Assembly: GCA_913043075.1 (NCBI GenBank)
Contig: CAJWLI010000037.1
Coordinates: forward strand, 1 to 10,161
Direction: 5' to 3'
DNA: 10,161 bases
Source of the DNA: an uncultured Gammaproteobacteria bacterium
Lineage (GTDB): Bacteria; Pseudomonadota; Gammaproteobacteria; Pseudomonadales; Azotimanducaceae
This document shows positions 1 to 6,317 of this stretch, in pieces (position 1 is the first letter of the stretch; each line of letters opens with the position of its first letter). The notes under the pieces were generated by a model. It worked only from the letters and a program-made list of their open reading frames with translations, ran no database searches and was not told the DNA's origin. Position numbers and translations under genes: made by a program.

Positions 1-897
1 AAGACCGAAAAAGGGGTGGTCGAGATAATGCAATTCGGCCGCTCGCACTCTTCTCTGCTGTTTCATCATAAACGTGTTAAAAGAAGAGGAGTTTGATGCT
101 TCTGTAAACAGATTTCCATTGGCGGATTCTCTTAAAGGAGCGTTAGAAAAATCACGTTCTTCAATATAGTTTGTAGCAGATTTTGTAAACCAAAGATCTG
201 TCATTACGTGAAGGAAACGTTTCCGATAGAGGGTCATAAAACCCTCAATTTCATATTTCTCTCCCTGCTTAGCCCCTCCCTGAATCATAATCGATGTTTG
301 GTCAGATCCAATCGGTTGTATCCAAGATTTATGAGCGAGGACTCTCATGCCTGCCGAGCGTTTTATCTTTTCTTTTATTTCTCGAAGATCTGAAAAAGAG
401 GAGAAGTCTTTGAAAGCAAGTTGCCCCTCCGACGAAGGATTCAATTGGGAAAGGAGTTCCTTAATTATTTTAGCTCTAAATCCGTTTTCGGCTATGTCCG
501 GAGTTTTCTCAGGGCTGTCGTCGGACTGGTTTTCGGATGATCTTTTAATTAGTGCTTCTAAAAGCTCTCTGTTGAACCTCCGAGCACTCTCGCTCTCGAG
601 TTCAAACGAAATATTCTGACTCGCGTTGGGGCTTCCGTTTTCCATGGACAGCGGTTCGTTTCTTGCCTTGAGGCCATCATCTTCTTTAACTGTCTTCAAA
701 TTTTCATCAATGGCTATGACGTTCTGCGGGTAATATTTTTTTTCTCCATTACCCATATTCTCGCTTGTATCCGGTTCTAAATATTCAAAGATAATGGTGT
801 CGATTTGAAACCAATCTTCCGATAACGTATTCGTCTCGGCAAACAATGTGCCTGAAAAACTGAACGCTATGGTTAAGAACCATTTGAGTTGATCCAA
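1..897 (-). CDS. csiV: CsiV-family exported peptidoglycan-binding protein, partial (C-terminus beyond left edge)
   Basis: A 299-codon open frame on the minus strand starts with TTG at 897-895 and runs off the left edge, so the C-terminus is missing. Residues 1-20 look like a signal peptide: a short Lys-containing start, a hydrophobic core (WFLTIAFSFSG), and likely cleavage after LFA. The protein should therefore be periplasmic. Residues 30-100 resemble the N-terminal part of the family, 100-180 are a charged, Ser/Glu-rich poorly conserved linker, and 184-299 carry the hallmarks: RVLAHKSWIQPI, an IQGG motif, a YEIEGFMTLYRKRFLH strand pair, and the end motif QRRVRAAELHYLDHPFFG. In Vibrio cholerae CsiV binds peptidoglycan and supports cell-wall synthesis through the LpoA/PBP1A pathway; that role is transferred here by homology. 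The start is supported by a GGGAG ribosome site 9 bases upstream and by the signal peptide. The next in-frame ATG (codon 48) would lose the signal. It is probably cotranscribed with mfd. Confidence 0.88.
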   Translation of the reverse strand, partial: MDQLKWFLTIAFSFSGTLFAETNTLSEDWFQIDTIIFEYLEPDTSENMGNGEKKYYPQNVIAIDENLKTVKEDDGLKARNEPLSMENGSPNASQNISFELESESARRFNRELLEALIKRSSENQSDDSPEKTPDIAENGFRAKIIKELLSQLNPSSEGQLAFKDFSSFSDLREIKEKIKRSAGMRVLAHKSWIQPIGSDQTSIMIQGGAKQGEKYEIEGFMTLYRKRFLHVMTDLWFTKSATNYIEERDFSNAPLRESANGNLFTEASNSSSFNTFMMKQQRRVRAAELHYLDHPFFGL

Positions 898-906
898 ATC
901 TCTTTT

Positions 907-911
907 CTCCC
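907..911 (-). promoter_or_regulatory. Ribosome binding site of csiV, deciding a TTG start
   Basis: On the minus strand GGGAG (911 down to 907) lies 9 bases before the TTG at 897. No ATG or GTG occurs in frame between the mfd stop codon (921-919) and this TTG, so the site decides the start. The predicted signal peptide begins exactly here, which supports the choice. Confidence 0.6.
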
Positions 912-918
912 TATCTCT

Positions 919-3900
919 CTAATATAGCTGGGCAAACAATCTCTCTGCAGTATCGAACTTTTTGTCAACATCTGTGATATTAGCATTTAGGACTAGCTCG
1001 TTTCCTCCATTAAATTTATACCTCCCCGGATCATTTTTCAGCAACTTAAAAATAGTGTCTGGGTCTACGAGTGTTTGCTCTCCAAATATTAATCTGCAGG
1101 AGTTACTCTTCAGAGTTATCTTCGTTATCCCTAAGGTTCTTGCTTGAATCTTTAATGAGGTCAATCTAAAGAGGTTTTTTACTGCAATCGGAAATAGTCC
1201 AAACCTATCTATCATTTCAACCTGCAACTCCTTTAGTTCTTCTTCGTCCCTCAGCGACGCAATCCTCTTATAAAGCACCAATCGCGCATGTGTGTCAGGC
1301 AGATAGGTCTCTGGAATGAGAGCTGCAAAGTCAATACTTGTCTCTAAGGTTTTCTTGTCTATATCTTTTGATCTTGGTAATCGCCCCGACTTGATATCGC
1401 TTACTGCTCTGTCGAGGAGCTCGGCGAACATAGAATAGCCAAGGTTTTGGATGTTCCCAGATTGATCATCTCCTAGAATTTCGCCAGCTCCCCGTATTTC
1501 TAAGTCATGAGTTGCGAGAATGAACCCTGCTCCAAGATCCTCGGATTCTGAGATCGCTTGCAGACGTTTAATGGCGCTTGGTGTCATCGCCTCCTCTGGC
1601 GCAGTTAATAGGTACGCATAAGCCTGATGATAAGAACGTCCTACCCTGCCTCTAAGCTGATGTATTTGTGCAAGTCCGAGTTTATCCGCTCGTTCAATTA
1701 TTATCGTGTTCGCATTGGGGATATCTAAACCGGTTTCAATGATCGTTGTACAAACTAGTACATTTGACGTTTTACGATGAAAATTTAGCATCACCTGTTC
1801 GAGCTGCTGCTCTCGCATTTGTCCATGTGCGATCGAGACCGATGCTTCTGGTATTTCCTTCTGAAGCTCGATCGCTGTCTTTTCAATAGTTTTTACTTGG
1901 TTGTGAAGGTAAAACACTTGTCCTCCGCGCAATATTTCCCGCTGTATCGCTTCCTTTACAACATGGTCGCTCTTTTTATTTATAAAGGTTTTTATTGAAA
2001 GTCTTCTCTCAGGAGGTGTCGCGATGATCGATAAATCTCTTAAACCTGATATCGCCATATTCAAAGTTCTCGGTATTGGGGTTGCAGTCATCGTCAAAAT
2101 ATCTACTCCTGCTCGCAGCGAATTAATTTTTTCTTTTTGCCTGACCCCAAATCGATGCTCCTCATCAATTATAAGGAGGCCCAGATCAGAAAAATCTATG
2201 TTCTCCTGGAGAAGCGAATGCGTCCCTATAACAATATCTATTTTTCCTGTGATCAGGCCATTGATAATCCTTTTTTGTTCTGAGCTTGTTTTAAATCGTG
2301 AGATTGATGCAATGTTTGCCGCAGTGTTCGCAAACCTGTCTTTGAAGGTTTCCTCGTGTTGACGCGCTAGCAAAGTAGTGGGAACCAGGACCACAACCTG
2401 TTTGCCCGAACTGGTCGCGATAAAAGCTGCCCTCATTGCCACTTCAGTCTTACCAAAACCAACGTCCCCGCAAATCAATCTATCCATAGGCCTCTGTGAT
2501 AACATGTCAGCCACCACTTGTTTGATGGCTTCTTCTTGATCAGGTGTTTCCTCGAAAGGGAAAGCTCTGGCAAACTCTTCATAATCTTGATCAGGTTTTT
2601 GATGACTGAACCCCTTGGCGGCAAGTCGCTTTGAGTATAGATCGAGAAGCTCTGCCGCCACATCATTGATTTGCTCGACAGCTCGTTTTTTTTCTTTTTT
2701 CCAGGTTTCCCCCCCTAATCGATGCAAAGGCGCCTCTAAACCTTCTATCCCTGAATATCTCGAGATAAGCTCTAAAGATGAGACCGGGACATAAAGTTTC
2801 GAATCCTCTGCATAATTTATAACTAGAAATTCGGTATCTTGATTCTCGATTTTGAGAATACTAAGCCCCTCATACCTTCCTACTCCGTGATCGATGTGCA
2901 CTACTGAATCTCCGGGTTTTAGCTCACTCAGATTTTTCACTATGAGATCGGCGAAATTATCTAAAGTTTTCTTTCGCTTTCGAGTTGAAAAAACTTCCTC
3001 ACCAAATAATTCTCGTTCAGTAATCACATGAAAAAAATTATTAGAAAATCCTCTCTGAATTAACCCCACGGTTATAGCGAATCTAAAATCACTTTTTTTA
3101 AACTCCTCCCACGTATCAATTTCAAGAGGTTTAAGATTTGCCTCTTTGAACGAGGATTCGATGGAAGCTTTTCTTCCTTGGGTTTCTGCAACGATTAGTA
3201 CTCTGTTTGCGGAGTTCTTCAGAAGTTGTTCAAGTAGAGAGAAAGGTCGCTTACTCCTTTTTTCCGCTCTTACGTTCGGCATTTGTGCGTAGCGAAAGGC
3301 TTGTGATTGATTTTTTTTGAGTTCTTCGAGGATCGAACAGGAATTTAACTCAAGATGATTTAAGAAATCGTTCGGATTTAAGAGAATTTCGGCGACTGGA
3401 AGTATCGGTTTGCTCAGGTCATAGCGTAAACTTTCAAATCTTTGTTGTGCTTTTTCCCAGAAGCCCTTCAGAGCCTCAGTAATGTTTTCCGAAAAAATCT
3501 TTGTCTCTTTAGGAAGATGGTCAAAAATAGAAGCAGGCTCTTCAAAGAAGAATTTTAAGTAATATTCCAGCCCTGCGGGCACAAGCCCCTTCGATATATC
3601 TCGGTATATCAAAGCATCCTCTGGGTTGCCTGAAAAATGAAGGTGCCACTGGTTTTTAAAATGGTTTATCGCACTTTTAGACAAAGGAAATTCCCTTCCA
3701 GGAAGTATTTCAACACTATTTTTTTTCTCAAGCGATCTTTGGGTCTCGGGGTCGAAGGTCCGAATAGAGTCGACGATATTATCAAACAAATCTATTCTAA
3801 AAGGCGTGGCTGATCCCATTGGGAAGATATCTACGATTGACCCTCTAATAGCAAACTCCCCATGTTCGATAACCGTGCTAACCTCGCGATATGCTTTTAA

Positions 3901-4335
3901 ATGCATACTTTTTCTTAGATCGCCAGGGACTAACTCTTGCTCTTTTCTTATCAGAAAACTGCCGCTAGAAACAAAATTTGGCGTTGGAAGCCGGTGCAGT
4001 AGAGTAGTACAAGATGCAACAATTATTATGGGTTTGCTTTCTTGCAATTGATTTAAAACCTTAAGTCGGGCCGAAATTATGTTCTCGTGAGGAGAAAAGC
4101 TATCGTAAATTAGTGTTTCCCAGTCAGGGAAATATACAATTTCAGTAGTGGGCTTTAAGAAAAACTGTAGTTCAGCCAAAACTTTTGTTGCAGTTATTGA
4201 GTCCTGGGTGATTACTAAAATCGGACCGTCAAAATCATCTATTTGATCGGAAATTGCATGGCTCGCGGCCGAATCTGACTGATAGACCACGCGTTTTGTT
4301 GAAGGCAAGCCAGAGAGAGACTTCGGTTGGGCCAT
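919..4335 (-). CDS. mfd: Transcription-repair coupling factor Mfd
   Basis: A cytoplasmic ATP-driven DNA translocase that pushes RNA polymerase off DNA lesions and recruits UvrA to start nucleotide excision repair. Counting from the ATG at 4335 (1138 residues; E. coli Mfd has 1148), the UvrB-like module includes DWETLIYDSFSPHENIISAR (71-90) and EHGEFAIRGSIVDIFPMG (157-174). The CarD-like RNA-polymerase-interacting domain is about 472-532 (VVHIDHGVGRYEG). The RecG-like motor has Walker A GDVGFGKT (623-630), DEEH (724-727), TATPIPRT (750-757) and QLRGRVGR (893-900). The translocation motif RGAGE is at 948-952, and the C-terminal autoinhibitory TRCF domain is about 1000-1132. All helicase motifs are intact. 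The frame stays open upstream to a TTG at 4449, which would add 38 residues with no homology to E. coli Mfd. I prefer the internal ATG because it aligns with the E. coli N-terminus and sits just after a candidate promoter. Neither start has a good ribosome site. csiV follows 21 bases downstream. Confidence 0.97.
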   Translation of the reverse strand: MAQPKSLSGLPSTKRVVYQSDSAASHAISDQIDDFDGPILVITQDSITATKVLAELQFFLKPTTEIVYFPDWETLIYDSFSPHENIISARLKVLNQLQESKPIIIVASCTTLLHRLPTPNFVSSGSFLIRKEQELVPGDLRKSMHLKAYREVSTVIEHGEFAIRGSIVDIFPMGSATPFRIDLFDNIVDSIRTFDPETQRSLEKKNSVEILPGREFPLSKSAINHFKNQWHLHFSGNPEDALIYRDISKGLVPAGLEYYLKFFFEEPASIFDHLPKETKIFSENITEALKGFWEKAQQRFESLRYDLSKPILPVAEILLNPNDFLNHLELNSCSILEELKKNQSQAFRYAQMPNVRAEKRSKRPFSLLEQLLKNSANRVLIVAETQGRKASIESSFKEANLKPLEIDTWEEFKKSDFRFAITVGLIQRGFSNNFFHVITERELFGEEVFSTRKRKKTLDNFADLIVKNLSELKPGDSVVHIDHGVGRYEGLSILKIENQDTEFLVINYAEDSKLYVPVSSLELISRYSGIEGLEAPLHRLGGETWKKEKKRAVEQINDVAAELLDLYSKRLAAKGFSHQKPDQDYEEFARAFPFEETPDQEEAIKQVVADMLSQRPMDRLICGDVGFGKTEVAMRAAFIATSSGKQVVVLVPTTLLARQHEETFKDRFANTAANIASISRFKTSSEQKRIINGLITGKIDIVIGTHSLLQENIDFSDLGLLIIDEEHRFGVRQKEKINSLRAGVDILTMTATPIPRTLNMAISGLRDLSIIATPPERRLSIKTFINKKSDHVVKEAIQREILRGGQVFYLHNQVKTIEKTAIELQKEIPEASVSIAHGQMREQQLEQVMLNFHRKTSNVLVCTTIIETGLDIPNANTIIIERADKLGLAQIHQLRGRVGRSYHQAYAYLLTAPEEAMTPSAIKRLQAISESEDLGAGFILATHDLEIRGAGEILGDDQSGNIQNLGYSMFAELLDRAVSDIKSGRLPRSKDIDKKTLETSIDFAALIPETYLPDTHARLVLYKRIASLRDEEELKELQVEMIDRFGLFPIAVKNLFRLTSLKIQARTLGITKITLKSNSCRLIFGEQTLVDPDTIFKLLKNDPGRYKFNGGNELVLNANITDVDKKFDTAERLFAQLY

Positions 4336-4367
4336 AAAAAAAACAGAACACTCTAGGAAACCGAGGG

Positions 4368-4396
4368 ATTCTAAGGAACAGAGCCCCTCATGGCCA
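4368..4396 (-). promoter_or_regulatory. Candidate sigma70-type promoter for mfd-csiV
   Basis: On the minus strand, TGGCCA (4396-4391, 4 of 6 matches to TTGACA) is followed by a 17-base spacer and TAGAAT (4373-4368, 5 of 6 matches to TATAAT). Transcription would begin near 4361, about 26 bases before the ATG at 4335 and downstream of the alternative TTG start at 4449. The match is by eye only, and such matches are common in AT-rich DNA. Confidence 0.3.
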
Positions 4397-4494
4397 GAGA
4401 CATTTTGACTAATTTCAAGTTGTCCAAAAGAGAGAAACGTCTTAAGCAACGCAAATCTCGAGTGCTAAATCGATAAATTCGAGGTTCGAAGCGA

Positions 4495-4523
4495 TTGCGT
4501 AATCTTGCCCATAAAGTGATAAT
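4495..4523 (+). promoter_or_regulatory. Candidate sigma70-type promoter for the gap gene
   Basis: TTGCGT (4495-4500, 3 of 6 to consensus) is followed by a 17-base spacer and GATAAT (4518-4523, 5 of 6). Transcription would start near 4530, giving a leader of roughly 58 bases before the GTG at 4588. The divergent spacer between the mfd and gap starts is 252 bases. Apart from this element, the mfd promoter candidate and the ribosome site, I see nothing clear in it. Confidence 0.4.
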
Positions 4524-4575
4524 CGCGACTCTGAACTCCTGCAAGCCTTAGGATGTTGTTGAATTTAAAGATAGT

Positions 4576-4580
4576 GGAGG
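4576..4580 (+). promoter_or_regulatory. Ribosome binding site of gap, deciding a GTG start
   Basis: GGAGG, within GTGGAGG at 4574-4580, is a near-perfect Shine-Dalgarno sequence 7 bases before the GTG at 4588. There is no nearby upstream in-frame ATG, so this site fixes the start of the long dehydrogenase including its N-terminal extension. Confidence 0.75.
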
Positions 4581-4587
4581 TTTCCGA

Positions 4588-6090
4588 GTGGCTAAACCAA
4601 GATTAGAAAGTGCTTTCGCCGATTTCAAACAAAGGGAAGCGTTAGCTGAGGCGATGATTCCGATGATAGGCTCACTTTATAGGAAAAACGTAGTTATATA
4701 CATTCATGGAGTTCCTCTCTACAACCAATCAGTCATAGATCTCATGAAAGCTCATCGTTTTGTAAGACAAATTGAGAATAATGAGATGTCGGAATTTGAG
4801 ACCCATCCGATCCTTCAAATTTTATGTGATCTAGAACTAGGTCCGGCTCATATTGATATTGGTAAATTGACTTCAAATTTTATGGAGAACGATCGCGGAC
4901 TAAGTCCAAAAGACTATGTTTCGAAAGAGTGCAGCCAAATATTGGGCAGGTCTGATTCTGTTAGTCATTCTCCTCGCGACGTGGTCGTCTATGGTTTCGG
5001 TCGAATAGGCAGGCTTGTAACTCGACTACTAGTTGAGAAAGCAGGGGGCGGTCAAAATTTAGTCCAAAAAGCGGTGGTTCTTAGGCCACCAAAAAACTTG
5101 GTCGAGGATCTGGATAAAAGAGCCAGCCTTTTGAGACGCGATTCAGTGCATGGATCTTTTAATGGAACGATAAGAGTAGATGAAAAAAACCATGCGTTAA
5201 TCTGCAATGGTAATGTTATTCGATTTATCTACGCGAACGATCCGGGAAAAATTGACTACACTCGTTATGGTATTACTGACGCCTTGGTCGTGGATTCCAC
5301 GGGAGCATGGCGAGATGTTGACGGTTTAGAGCAACATCTGAACTCAAAAGGCGTTTCGAAGGTTCTCCTTACTACTTCGGGCAAAGGAAATGTGAAAAAC
5401 ATTGTCTCGGGTGCTAACTCTGACCAGCTGTTCCCTGAGGATAACATTGTGGCGGCCGCCTCATGCACTACCAACGCTATCGTGCCTATTTTGAAATGTA
5501 TGAACGACCATTTCGGTATTGAAAGCGGTCACATGGAAACGGTTCATGCGTATACAGATGACCAAAATCTTCACGATAATACCCACAGCAAGGAACGACG
5601 AGGCCGAAGCGCTCCCCTTAATATGGTGTTAACTGAGACCAACGCAACTAAATCAATTGGCAAGCTTCTGCCCGAATTGGAAGGCAAACTTACGGGCAAC
5701 TCAATTCGTGTCCCGGTTCCAAATGTCTCAATGGCAATCTTAAACCTTAATCTAGAAAGAAAGACCAGCGTGATAGAGGTAAACGAATTTTTGAGGAATA
5801 TGGCACTGGACAGCTCGATGAACCGACAAATTGATTTCACTATTTCAAGCGAGGTGGTTTCAACTGATTTTATAGGGAATAGGCATGCGGGGGTTATAGA
5901 TTCTCATGCCACTATCGTAAACGGATCAAAAGTAGTTTTGTATGTTTGGTACGACAATGAATTTGGGTACTCATGCCAAGTGGTAAGGGTAGGGCAAAAA
6001 ATGGCGGGCATTAAGTACCCGTTTGTTCCTGAGAAGCCTTTTACTGGTGAATTATCTGATCTTGGAACGAAATCTGCTACTAGCCAGTGA
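4588..6090 (+). CDS. gap: Glyceraldehyde-3-phosphate dehydrogenase paralogue with N-terminal extension (GapB-like)
   Basis: A 500-residue cytoplasmic protein; ordinary GAPDH is about 330-340 residues. Residues 1-130 form an extra, mostly helical-looking N-terminal region with no motif I recognise. From 131 it follows GAPDH throughout: Rossmann motif YGFGRIGRL (135-143), RRDSVHG (183-189), active-site SCTTN with catalytic Cys293, VHAYTDDQ with catalytic His320, LPELEGKLTG (361-370), RVPVPNVSMA (374-383) and WYDNEFGY (454-461). The reaction is oxidation or formation of glyceraldehyde-3-phosphate via 1,3-bisphosphoglycerate using a nicotinamide coenzyme. Two differences from classical GAPDH are visible. 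At the end of the second strand the usual Asn-Asp is replaced by Leu165-Arg166 (KAVVLRPPK), and the phosphate loop usually written S-T-G-A-A-K reads ETNATK (350-355). Loss of that Asp suggests NADP(H) or mixed coenzyme use, as in gluconeogenic GapB enzymes. The position between mfd and nqr fits the long GAPDH paralogue of pseudomonads. Erythrose-4-phosphate dehydrogenase activity is a less likely alternative. Confidence 0.9.
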   Translation: MAKPRLESAFADFKQREALAEAMIPMIGSLYRKNVVIYIHGVPLYNQSVIDLMKAHRFVRQIENNEMSEFETHPILQILCDLELGPAHIDIGKLTSNFMENDRGLSPKDYVSKECSQILGRSDSVSHSPRDVVVYGFGRIGRLVTRLLVEKAGGGQNLVQKAVVLRPPKNLVEDLDKRASLLRRDSVHGSFNGTIRVDEKNHALICNGNVIRFIYANDPGKIDYTRYGITDALVVDSTGAWRDVDGLEQHLNSKGVSKVLLTTSGKGNVKNIVSGANSDQLFPEDNIVAAASCTTNAIVPILKCMNDHFGIESGHMETVHAYTDDQNLHDNTHSKERRGRSAPLNMVLTETNATKSIGKLLPELEGKLTGNSIRVPVPNVSMAILNLNLERKTSVIEVNEFLRNMALDSSMNRQIDFTISSEVVSTDFIGNRHAGVIDSHATIVNGSKVVLYVWYDNEFGYSCQVVRVGQKMAGIKYPFVPEKPFTGELSDLGTKSATSQ

Positions 6091-6149
6091 CCTTCGTTTG
6101 AAAAAGGATAATGACAAAGTTTTTTTATAACCATTGCTCTTCGCTGAAG

Positions 6150-6178
6150 TAGAAAATTTTTGTTCGTACCTCTATAAT
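6150..6178 (+). promoter_or_regulatory. Probable sigma70-type promoter of the nqr operon
   Basis: A perfect TATAAT at 6173-6178 has TAGAAA at 6150-6155 (4 of 6 to TTGACA) 17 bases upstream. Transcription would begin near 6185, leaving an unusually long leader of about 130 bases before nqrA. This is the strongest promoter-like element in the 227-base gap between gap and nqrA. I see no convincing GC-rich intrinsic terminator after gap, so some readthrough from gap into nqr cannot be excluded. Confidence 0.5.
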
Positions 6179-6180
6179 CC

Positions 6181-6191
6181 TTCCCACGAAA
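6181..6191 (+). repeat. 11-base direct repeat, copy 1 (nqr leader)
   Basis: TTCCCACGAAA occurs here, 3 bases after the candidate -10 box, and again at 6264-6274, in the same orientation 83 bases apart. Copy 1 overlaps the expected transcription start, so it could be an operator half of a two-site regulator, or chance. Confidence 0.6.
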
Positions 6192-6219
6192 AGGGCGATT
6201 TTTATTACTTGGGGGAAGC

Positions 6220-6255
6220 GGGTCAGCCTCTCAGACCCCACCGACGCGACTGAGA
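6220..6255 (+). other. Possible alternative hairpins in the nqr leader
   Basis: GGGTC (6220-6224) can pair with GACCC (6234-6238) around a 9-base loop, and TCTCAG (6229-6234) can pair with CTGAGA (6250-6255) around a 15-base loop. The two pairings share base 6234 and so exclude each other. Both stems are short and no U-tract follows, so this is not a terminator by itself. Functional meaning is speculative. Confidence 0.2.
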
Positions 6256-6263
6256 TTAGAAAT

Positions 6264-6274
6264 TTCCCACGAAA
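6264..6274 (+). repeat. 11-base direct repeat, copy 2 (nqr leader)
   Basis: Second copy of TTCCCACGAAA, the same sequence as 6181-6191. It lies within the predicted untranslated leader about 43 bases before the nqrA start codon. Confidence 0.6.
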
Positions 6275-6317
6275 GATAGGCTGTTCTCCAGGTAAGAAAA
6301 GGAAGTTTCAATCAGAA

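Noticed and set aside
208..619. Two short plus-strand open frames (208-393 and 347-619)
   Set aside because: They lie opposite the csiV frame, which has clear family motifs and a signal peptide; the plus-strand translations show no recognisable features or good ribosome sites.
2024..2362. Plus-strand open frame of 112 codons inside mfd
   Set aside because: It is antisense to the helicase motor of mfd, whose motifs are intact, and its translation shows no recognisable domain.
6105..6130. T-rich run after the gap stop codon as a terminator
   Set aside because: Seven T's are present but no GC-rich stem precedes them.
6139..6160. CTTC-GCT-GAAG hairpin followed by A/T-rich sequence as a gap terminator
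   Set aside because: Only four base pairs with a 3-base loop and an A-rich stretch before the T's; too weak to call an intrinsic terminator.
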